Shown here: piece after piece, positions 1 through 12,000 of the stretch
Position numbering within the stretch: the first letter of the stretch is position 1
Layout: each line of letters begins with the position of its first letter
Assembly: GCF_044597725.1 (NCBI RefSeq)
Contig: NZ_CP139003.1
Coordinates: forward strand, 558,001 to 622,000
Source: Bermanella sp044597725
GTDB lineage: Bacteria; Pseudomonadota; Gammaproteobacteria; Pseudomonadales; Oceanobacteraceae
DNA: 64,000 bases
Direction: 5' to 3'
Notes under the pieces: model-generated
The model's input: the letters and a program-made list of their open reading frames with translations, nothing else
Told to the model about the DNA's origin: nothing
Databases searched by the model: none
Position numbers and translations under genes: made by a program

Positions 1-3000
1 TAAATGCGCAATTTATAAATGCGCCAATCTCATATCAATTTACCGCGCCCAATGTAGTTACTACTACTGTTTATAAGGTAAAGATAACCCTTACCGATAA
101 CGATGGAGCCAAGAGCTCGGACGAAGTCACCATTACCGTGAACCCAGGTGATGGAAATAAAACGCCAGTCGCTAATGCGGGTATTAATCAAACAGTGGCT
201 AGTTTTAGCCCGGTTATTATCAGTAGTAATGAATCTTATGATCCAGATGGCGATACGATAAGCCATGAGTGGGAAGTTCAGTCGGGTCACGTTCTCAATA
301 TGGTGGAGTGGCAAGAACCTAATAGCTATCTGTTTGTTGCGCCAGAAGTCACTGAGACAAGCACTATCGATTTGAAATTAACCGTCACCGACCCAGACGG
401 TTTGGCACACGAAGATACAGTACAAATCACGGTCAACCCAATTGAGCTAATTAATCAAATCCCCGTTGTGGACGCAGGCCCTGATTCCACTGTGACAAGT
501 GGTCACACAGTAATACTAGATGGTAGGAATAGTTATGATCCTGACTATGAAATCGTATCGCTCGAATGGACAGTTGCTAGTGATGCATTTGAGCTTATTC
601 AAGGTGATTATGACAATACTGTACAATTCACCGCGCCCGACGTGCAAACGCAACAAGAATACACTGTCCGCTTAACCGCAACCGATGCCCAAGGTGCAAG
701 CTATTTTGATGAGGTATCGATTACTGTTAATCCAGATCGTGGGCCAATTGCTAAAGCTGGGCATGATCAGTGGGTATCTAAAGGCAGCTTAGTCGTTTTA
801 GATGGGCGCTTATCGCAAGATCCAAACGAGCAAACACTTAAGTACGAATGGCAAGCTATTGAAACCAATAATATTGCGCTTGTGTCCGGTGCGGAAAAGG
901 GGGTTGTCGAATTCGTTGCGCCAGATGTTATGGAGACAACTCGTTACGAGTTATTGTTAACCGTAACCACAGAAGATGGTCGTCAAGCAACGGATACGGT
1001 TACTGTCGAAGTTAGCCCTAATCAAGCTCCGCTACTTAAACAAAAGCCGGTAGCCAATGCAGGTCAAGACTTGGTGGTAGAGATTGGTGATACCGTTCGT
1101 GTGGATTACTCTGAATCCTTTGATCCGGACGGTGGCTATTTAAATTCCAGTTGGTCTTGGTCGTATAATTTACAAGATGTCGAATTTATTGGCTCCCAAG
1201 TTTTGGAGTTCACCGCGCCAGACGTAACCGATACCACTACTATTGTATTGACGTTAACCGTAACAGATTCTGACGGCTTGCAAGACAAAGATATTGTAAG
1301 GGTGGTGGTAAATGGTACCTCCGGTGATGTGCAAAATTATGCACCTGTGGCGTCGGCTGGCCTAGATCAAACGGTCAATATTGGTGATAGGGTTGTTTTA
1401 GATGCAAGTGCAACAATGGACCGAGAATACGATGAATTTTCTATTAGTTGGTCTTCTATTAGCGACGAAATCATCCAGCTTACGTCAGATCAAAACCCTA
1501 ATATTGTTTCTTTTACCGCGCCAGATACGCAATACACTCAAGACTTCACTTTCAGAGTGATGGCAACGGATAGCCAGAACAAGCAATCTACGGATGAAGT
1601 AAGCATAACCGTCATAGGTCGTGAAGCGCGACCTTCTGCAACAGTACCTGCAGCGGATGTTATGGTACTGATGGACGAATCGGGCTCTATGGCAGGTGAG
1701 CAACTGTGGATAGGTGAAACCATTAGGCCGTTGCAGGACTCGTTGATCGCACGCGGTATCGGAAATGGTGTCATGGGCAATCGCTTTGGCTTAGTTGGCT
1801 TTGGTCCCAATGCTTATTCGGTCAAAACAATTCCTGTCGGTGGGCAGCAATATGGTTCGGCCCACGAATTCATTGCCGCAACAGAAACCTTGCAAACAGA
1901 GGGTGGTTTAGAAGATGGCTGGCTGGCCATTCATCATGCTTTGGAAACGTATCCACATAGAGGCGCATCAGCACTTAACATCATCTTAGTGACAGATGAG
2001 GATCGGGATGAGGCGGATGCATCCATTAATTATGAAGATGTGCTAGAAAAACTAAAGTCCCGTAATGCACTTTTAAACGCCGTCGTGAAAGCCAAGTTTT
2101 ATTGTGGCGATGGCAGAGAAGCGATTGGTATGGATGCGTCAGGAGTTGGCTATCTTGCCAATGGCAGAGGTGGATTTGAAACGTGTAGTAGTGCATCAGT
2201 ACAAAACTATTCCAACGACGCAGATTCAGCGACAACGGTAGAAGATTATATAGACCTAGCCATGGCAAGTGGTGGAGCTGCATGGGATGTTATCGCTTTG
2301 AGGTACGGTGGACACTTGGCCGAATCATTTACTCAAGCAATCATATCAATTAAAACGCAAGAAATTGCCTCACAGCAACCGCAAGGTAAATATCAAGCAA
2401 TCGCGGTCGCCAACCCGCAACCTGCAATACCGAACGAGAGTATTAATCTAGATGGCTCTCTCTCAAAAGTCAGAGACGGCGAGTTACCCATCACTCAATA
2501 CGAATGGGATACTGACCTAGACGGGAAATTCGAAACTCAGGGCATGTATACCTCGGTTTCTTTCAGTGAGGCTGGGGTTTATCCCGTGCGTTTACGCGTC
2601 AGCCATGATGGTCAGGGCATATATTCTGATATCGTTACCATCGATTTAATCGTTGCCGATTCGAACTTCATCAATCGTCCGCCAATTATTACCAGTGATC
2701 CCATTACTCATGTTCTCGATTCACAAAACTATTCTTACAAAGTAGTGGCTGAAGACGAACATTCAGCTGTCACTTATCAATTAGTATCTAAAATTGATGG
2801 TATGAGCATTGATGCAAATACGGGTGACATTAGTTGGCTACGACCCATTGCAGGTGACTATGAAGTTAAGGTAAAAGCCATTGACGATGAAGGCTTAAGT
2901 GATACTCAAACTTATACTTTGACCGTCACACATATTAATTTGCCTCCGCAAATCACGTCGGCGCACAAAATCGATGCATATGAAAATGCGCCATATCAGT

Positions 3001-6000
3001 ATCAAGTGCATGCTTGGGACCCAGAATATGAAGCCCTAACGTTTACACTGGACTCTGCACCAAGCCGTATGGCCATAGATTCGGTAACTGGTGTGATCAC
3101 GTGGGACCCGTTAATCGATGATATTGGCATGCATACAGTAACCGTAACGGTGACCGATCCTTGGGGCCTAACGGATACTCAGTCCTATGATCTAACGGTG
3201 TTCAATGTCAATGATGGTCCGCAAATCACCTCCGATGCAAAGCTAAATGCCATCGAAGATGCTGCCTACAACTATTCTGTTTTATTTACTGATTTGGATA
3301 TAGGAATCGACTCAGCAGAAACTCACTTATTCTCACTGGATGTTTTCCCTGCCGGTATGGGTATCGATGAAAATACGGGAGAAATTTCATGGGTACCCAC
3401 CAATGCGCAAGTAGGTAAGCACACTGTTCAAGTCAAAGTAACCGACTTTGATGGTCTTTTTGATACGCAAAATTACACGCTAACTGTGGCGAACATGAAT
3501 GATGCACCGACCATAATCAGTACCGAAGTAACCGACATAAATGAGCGTGAAAACTACCGTTACAACGTTGATGCAGATGATATAGATGCTGGTGATACAC
3601 TGACCTACTCGTTAATCCAGGCTCCCTCAGGAATGAGTATTGATGCAGACTCAGGCAATATCAGCTGGGTACCAGAAATCTCTCAAATTGGCACACATAA
3701 CGTGACAGTATCCGTTAAGGATGTGGCCGAAGCTGAAGATACTCAATCTTATGTAGTAACGGTTCATAATGTTGATGATGCGCCCAATATTATTACCACT
3801 GCCATCACCTCTATTAATGAACGTGCAACTTATCAGTACGATGTTGACGCAACAGATTTAGATGTTGCTGAAGTCTTGGTATATAGCCTGACGGAATTAC
3901 CAAACGGCATGAGCATTAATGCCAATACAGGTTTAATTTCTTGGACACCAACCAGTGAGCAGCTTGGCTATCATTCGGTAAAAGTTTTAGTAACAGATTC
4001 TGATGGATTAACCGACACACAAAACTACTCTGTCCAAGTTAAAAACGTAAACGATGCACCTCAATTTATCACCGACCCATTGCTAGAAATCAATGAGCGT
4101 GAATCTTACCGCTACGACGCGGATGCGCAAGATCAAGATCCAAATGACAGTCTGACCTATAGTTTACAGTCAGCACCAACGGGTATGGACATATACGCCT
4201 ACAATGGTCGAATATCGTGGACGCCTACATCAGAGCAATTAGGTAATCATGAAGTTATTTTGGTTGTGACGGATCGCGGCGGACTGACCGATACGCAGAC
4301 ATATACCATCAAAGTAAACAATGTTGATGATGCTCCAGATATTATTTCTACCGCTGTTAAAACGATACCCGAGCGTGAAACCTACCAATATGATGTAAAT
4401 GCTACGGATATCGATATTGGTGATGTATTAACTTATAGCTTGAATGAATCACCAGCGGGCATGAGCATTAATGCAAATACCGGTGAGATTAGCTGGTTAA
4501 CCAGCGCCGAAAATATCGGTTCGCATCGAATTGAAGTACAAGTTAAAGACACAACTAACCTGACCGATAAACAAAGCTTCTATTTATCGGTTACAGATGT
4601 AAATGAGCCACCTTCAATTACTAGCACCGCGATAACAACAGTTAATGAATATGAAAGCTATCGCTATGACGTTAACGCAACTGATCCCGATCCGTCAGAG
4701 CGCTTAAGGTTTAGTTTGGTGTCAGCGCCTGATGGTATGAGTATTAACACATACAATGGCATTATTAGTTGGACACCCAATGCGACCCAAGTAGGTGATC
4801 ACGACATTACTGTTCGTGTAACCGATAAGGGCGAACTTACGGATGATCAGGTTTTTGTCATCGCCGTTGCCAATAAAGAGTTTGCACCTACCTTTACCAG
4901 CACCCCAGTAACCGAGTTTCATTTAGATGATGCCTATTATTATTACGGCGCACTTGCAACCGATAAGGATATTGGCGACATACTCACTTATTCACTGACT
5001 GACAAGCCAGACGGGATGAGTATTGATGCCACGACCGGTGCGATCAATTGGGTTCCATTAGATAGTCAGCAAGGCAGCCAGCGAGTTAGTATTTTGGTTG
5101 AAGACTCAACGGGTTTAACCGATACACAAGCCTTTAATATCAATGTGATCGGAATTACAGCGAATGATATATCACTGAGCACTGATGAGAATATAGCGCT
5201 TGATATTAAGCTTATGGCCGATAATTTGACTTCAGGTGGCGTTACTTTCTCTATCGCGCAGCAACCTAAACACGGAACTATTGTCGGCGAAGGGCAAGAT
5301 ATTATTTATCTTCCAAATAAACATTTTGAAGGTGAAGACTCTTTCCAGTTCAGGGCGACAAATGAATATTCAGTTTCTGCAGAAGCGACGGTATCTATTT
5401 CTGTAATAGGTAAAAATGATCCGCCTAAAATAATCAGTAAACCAAATACTAACCATGTATTACGGCAAGCCACCGTTGAACCTGATCCACTTTATCTTGA
5501 TAAATGGGAGCCAATTGCCTTAACGCCTTCTGGGCATAGCACTGCGAACTGGATTTTTGAGGACGAAAATCGAACTGCGAAGCAGACGTCTCACTCAAAC
5601 CCTTCAGTTTTGCTTGCCCCTTTTGATATGGCATACAGTATTATTGATGGTCATTTCGAAGTATATACAGGGAGCGATGATGATTTCATTGGTTTTGTCT
5701 TTGGTTATCAAAACAAGCAGCAATTCTATTTATTAGATTGGAAACAAAATAATCAAGGAAGTGCTAAAAAAGGACTCTACCTTAAAAAGTATAATAATGC
5801 GCCGCATAATGGTGTCGTTTCTGATGGCTTCTGGTCATCGTCTTCTTCTAACTTTGAAATTCTCTATGAAAATACCGATCTGAGACGCCTTGACTTGGTT
5901 GACTATAAATTAAGTCTTACATTTGAGGCGGGTCGTTTTACCATAAGCATCACTCAAGATGGTGCAGTTATTGATTCTTTCACTATTGAAGATAGCGCGT

Positions 6001-9000
6001 TTGTGAGCGGTCAATTTGGTCTTTATATGCATTCGCAGCAAAATGGAAGATTTAGTGACTTTCAAACTACGTTACTGAGTAATAATCGCTATGCCTATCC
6101 TGTAGTGGCGATGGACCCAGAAGGAGGGCCATTAACTTACAGGCTTTTAGATGCCCCTGAAGGGATGACTATTAACGAAAATACGGGCGCAATATTTTTT
6201 GATACAAGCAAAGATAACGTGGGTACATTTGCTGTTTCTATTGAAGTTGAAGACGATACAGGTCAAACGGACAAACAATCTTATGACTTAGTCGTAACCG
6301 AAAATGCGCCGATTATCGTCACTAAACCAGAAACATCTTCCGAAGTCGGTGTGCCGTATGTGTATGGAGTGTCTGCATTTGATCCTAATACTGGTGACAC
6401 GTTGACCTATACGTTGGTTGACGGACCCGCAGGAATGGTTATAGGTGATACTACTGGCCAATTAAGCTGGTTACCGGCTGATAGCGATCTGGGCTCACAT
6501 AGTATAAAAGTAGAAGTATCAGATCAGGACGGAAACTTTGATCGGATTAGCTACATACTAGAGGTTACTTTACCTGAGCCTAACGATGTTCCTGTCTTTA
6601 CATCTACTCCAGTATTTGAAGCCGTGGTGGGTCGCCAGTATACGTATTTACTTGAAGCGTATGATCCAGAAGGAGATACGATACAGTACTTGCTTGGTGA
6701 AAATGTTCCTCAAGGCATGCAAATGTTTGATGGTCAAACTGCTACTTGGACACCGACCGCGGATCAAGTGAGTGACCACCATGTTACTTTTATGGCAGCG
6801 GACACTCAGGGCGGTATTGCAGAACAACCAACTATCATTCGAGTTAAAAGTTTGACTGAAAATACGGCACCAGTGATTAGTTCTACGCCAATTTCACGGG
6901 TAACTGAGGGCGATGAATATAACTATCAAGTGGAAGCCACAGATAACGAAGGAGATAAACTTGAATACTTCATCGATCTTCCACCCATTGGTATGTCGAT
7001 CAACAAGGATACAGGCTTACTAACTTGGACGGCGTCTGCACTACAAGGTCGTATCGCTGAAATCACAATTGTTGTCACTGACGCCCATGGCGCAAAAGCC
7101 ATTCAAACATTTGGCTTGGCTATATCTCCTGAGAACCAGAATGAGCCGCCTACGATTACGAGTATTCCTACAACACTGGCAGCACCTGATACAACATATG
7201 AATATCAAGTTGTAGCCACTGATCCTGAAGCTGAGGCATTAACCTATGCGCTTGCCACTTCTCCATCAGGAATGGTTATCGATGAAAACGGTTTGGTGAG
7301 CTGGACGCCACAAACCAGTGATATAGGTAAACATGAAGTGGTGGTTTCTGCGACGGACCCTCAAGGTGCACTGCAGCGTCAGGTTTATCAGTTAAACATT
7401 ACCGATACCAATGCCAACCCACAAATCACGTCTACACCAAACTCAGTTGTGGCGGTCGATCGTTTATGGGAATACCAAGTTATCGCGACAGACGCCGATG
7501 GCGACTTCTTAACGTGGAAACTGGCCAATGCACAAGCGGGGATGAACATCACATCAACCGGTTTGTTCACTTGGATACCACCCATCAGCTGGGTGGGCCA
7601 AACCGTTAGCTTTGAGATTATTGCTGAAGACGGTCGCGGTGGTCAGGCGGTGCAAAGCCTAGATGTTCCGGTTAATTATCAAGCGAATAATGCGCCGGTT
7701 ATTACGAGTACACCGACCTACTCAGCACAATTTGATTCGCAGTATAGCTATCAAGTGACGGTCAGTGATGCAGAAGGTGATGATATTACCTTCAGCCTAC
7801 CAGAGAGCCCAAGCGGAGCATCAATAAATGCAAGCGGCTTGATAAGCTGGACACCGACAAGTGATCAGGTGGGTAGCGCTCATGCATTTAAAGTCATTGC
7901 AGAAGACACAATGGGCGGTCAGAGTATTCAAAGATTTGAAGTGGCAGTTAACAGTGTTCCTGCGTCTAACGAACTGCCTGAAATTGTTAGCTCGCCAGTA
8001 GCACCTGCCATTATTGATGTACCTTATGAATATCAAGTAGTGGCAATCGACGCTAACAGCGATGTATTGACGTATGAATTAATCACCGCGCCTAGCGGCA
8101 TGATGATTGATGCAACTGGCTTGATTAAATGGCAGGCTACGTTCGAACAAGAAGGTCAATATTCCATAACGGTTCGCGTTAGTGACCAAGGTGGCTATAC
8201 ACAACAAAGCTATGAATTACCAGTTATTCAATTAACCGACGACAGCACCAACCAATATCCAGAAATCACCAGCACACCTGTTTACTCTGCAGCTGTTGGT
8301 AATATTTATGAGTATCAGGTAGAGGCAATCGACGCTGACGGCGATGAGCTGACGTATCAGTTGGTGTCAGGGCCAATGGGTATGACCATGAATACGCAAG
8401 GGCGTATAACGTGGTCGCCCAGCACTGATCAAATAAGTAAGCATCGTATTGAACTATCTGTTAGTGACTCATTGTTTTACGCAACGCAAACGTTTGATGT
8501 TCAAGTACGTGAAGCGCCCCTGCCGTTGGAGGTGAGTGTTCAGGTAAACCCAGCCACTGTGACGCCTGAACAGGATGCGATTATTACAGTGTTTAGTCGT
8601 CATGGCTTGGGCAAAATAAACCGAGAGCTTTGGGTTGATGGGCAATCTATAGATCTAGACCAATACGGATCCGCAACCTTTAACACCAAGATTGCAGGAA
8701 GCTATGAGATTTTGGCCAAAGTCACTGATACGTTAGGTGAGGAAACCACGCAAGCGGTGTTGATTGTTGCGGACGTTCACGATCCAGTTCCGCCAGTCGT
8801 TGACCTATCTGCCATTCAAGATTTAGACGTTGTGACTGCACCGGTAAATATCATAGGCACGATTGAAGATGAAAACTTAATCGGCTGGCGTGTCCTTGTT
8901 AAGGAGGTTGGTTCTGCACCAACTGAATACCAAGTAATTGCGACCGGCAAAGGCGCTGCCACGAATGGAGTGCTCGCCACCTTTGATCCTACCATGCTAA

Positions 9001-12000
9001 TTAATGGCCAGTACGCCATCATCGTGGAAGCGACCGATGTGAATAATAATGTCACGCAAGACAGTATTACGGTGCGCGTCGAAGGTGACCTTAAAGTCGG
9101 TAACTTTAGTATCACCTTGCAGGATATGAATATCCCGCTGGCGGGTATTCCGATTCAAGTATCGCGTACCTATGATAGTCGCCAAAAACACAAACTGTTG
9201 GATTTTGGTCAGGGTTGGAGCATTGATTATCAAAACATCAAGATAGAAGAATCTCGCAAGCCAGGTAAAGGCTGGGCAATGAATGAGTACCCTGGTTTCA
9301 TGGGCATTCTGAACGACTATTGCGTTGAGCCCTTGGGGGCTCCAAAAGTCAGCATTACCTTGCCAGATGGCCAGCAAGAAGTTTTCGAAGCCCAGGCTAG
9401 CCCTAAATGTACTGAAGTGTATCCAGCACTAGATGTCTCGCTCGTGTTTAACCCAGTTGATGACACGCTATCTAAGTTGGAACCACTTAATAATAACCAT
9501 GGGCGTTTAGTAAACGGCGATGTTATTGATTTATCGGGCAGCACATTTGATGCCTTGAATCCAAGCCGCTACAAATTAACCACTAAAAATGGTTTTGTGT
9601 ATATCTTGGACGAAGCCTTTGGTGTCGAAACCATTACCGATCCAAATGGAAATGTCATTACCTACAGTGATAATGGTATTGTTCATAGCGCGGGCAAGAG
9701 CATTGATTTTGTGCGCAATGAAGACGGCTTAATAACGAAAATTATTGACCCGCAAGGCAATACAACAACGTATGAATACGAAGCCAACTTCGATTTGAAG
9801 AGCGTAACCGATGCCGAAAACGCATCCGTTGCTTACACCTATAATAGCCAGCACGGACTTGTGGATATGCTTGATCCGCTGGGCCGCAAGCTGGTTAAAA
9901 ACATCTACGATGATAGCGGCCGATTAATTGCCCAAGAAGATGGCGACGGTAACCGTACTGACTTCAACCATGATATCCAAGGTCGTCAGTCTGTGGTCAC
10001 TGATCGTTTAGGTAATCAATCATTCATTTACTACGACGATGAAGGTTACATCACCGCGCAAGTGGATGCGTTAGGCAATACAACTAACTACACCTACGAT
10101 GCAAATGGCAACCAAACATCTAAAGTGGATGCGCTTGGTCGTGAAACCAAAGCCACGTTTAATAAACGCAACGACCAGCTAACTGCAACCGATGCCCTTG
10201 GCAATACTATTGCTTACACGTATAACAAACTCGGCAAAGAGCTGACGATTACGGATGCTTCTGGTGATGTCTATACCAATAGCTATGATGTGTTTGGCAA
10301 CTTATTAAAAGTGGTTGATCCACTTGGGAAAGAAGTATCTAACAACATTAATAGCCAAGGCTTACCTTCATTAGTGCGCGATGCGCTGGGTAATGAAACC
10401 ACTTACACTTATGATGATGAAGGCAACAAACTTACCGAAACCAACGCGTTAAATGACAAAACCACGTTTACATATGACGATAACGGAAACGTATTAACCG
10501 AGACCAGAGATCGTACATTGGCGGATAACAGTATTGTAAGTGAAACCACCACCTACGAATACGACAAGCGCAACCGTGTGGTAAAAACCATTTATTCTGA
10601 TGGCACAGAGTCGAGTACGGAATACGATCTTAATGGCAATGAAACCGCTATGGTGGATGCCAAAGGCCGTCGAACTGAAATGGAATACGACCTGTACGGC
10701 CGTGTGACCCAAACCACGTACCCAGACAATACTAGAGACAGCAAAACCTATGATGCCGAAGGCAACGTACTGACACAAACCGATCGGGCAGGGAATACCA
10801 CTTCGTTTGAATACGATGCCCTAAACCGAGTGATTAAAACTACCGCAGCAGATGGTAGCTACACGCAAACGGAATATGATGCTGTCGGTCAAGTCATTGC
10901 TGAAATTGATGCATTGGGTAACCGCACCACGTTTGAATACGATTTAGCAGGCCGTCGAACCAAAACCATTGATGCCCTCGGTAACGAGCATCAGTTTGAG
11001 TATGACGTGGATGGCAACTTGGTCAAAGAAACCGATGCCCTTGGTCATACCACCACCTACGTATACGATAAGCTAGACCGCAAAGTAGAGACTATTTTCC
11101 ACAATGCCTCTACTGTGAAAACCGGTCTTGATGCACTGGGCCGCAAGATCAGCGCAACAGACCAAGCAGCGGTCGTCACCCAATACAAATACGATGCACT
11201 GGGTAGGCTTACCAAAGTCATTAGCCCTAAAGCCGATCCATTGGATGATACCGAACAAGCTAATGAAACGACATACACCTACGATGAGGCAGGCAATAAA
11301 CTGACCCAGACCGACGCCGAAGGTCGCACCACCCAATGGAGCTATGATGCCATGGGACGTGTACTCAGTCGCACACTACCGCTAGGGCAAGTGGAAACGT
11401 TTAGCTATGACCTGAACGGAAACATGAAAACACGTACAGACTTTAACGGTGACCTGATTACTTATACCTATGATAATAGAGATCGTGTTACTCGCATTAA
11501 CTACAGTAAGGATAACAGCACAGAAACCTTTACCTATGATAATCAAGGCAATCGCTTAACCGCATCTGCGCGCATCAACGGCGAGACACAAACTTGGACG
11601 TACACTTATGATGTGATGGGACGTCTAAAAACCGAGTTACAGCCCAATGGCGACGAGTTGGCTTATCGCTATGATGCAAACGGCAATAAAACCGAACTCA
11701 CGATTACCTACGCCAACGGTGATATTCGAGTCGAACGCTTTACCTACGACGCTCTAAACCGTCTAAAAACGGTAAAAGACGCAGACGGCAATACCACCAC
11801 GTATGAGTACGATGCTGTGGGCAATCGCAGCAAAGTCATTCATAGCAATGCCAATATTACCCAGTATGTATACGACGAACTGAATCGATTGACGCAACTG
11901 CAAACCCAAGCGCAAGACGATACCGTATTGCAACAGTTTGATTATACACTGCACAGCACCGGTAGACGTGAAAGCATTACTGAGCTTAGCGGAAGACAAA

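Noticed and set aside
138..140. GTG as start of the giant RHS protein
   Set aside because: The same frame is open and encodes PKD-like sequence (NDGAKSSDEVTITVNP) back to nt 3, so the gene starts outside the window.
8997..9377. Minus-strand 126-codon frame inside the RHS gene
   Set aside because: Shadow of the repetitive coding strand; no domain features and no ribosome site.
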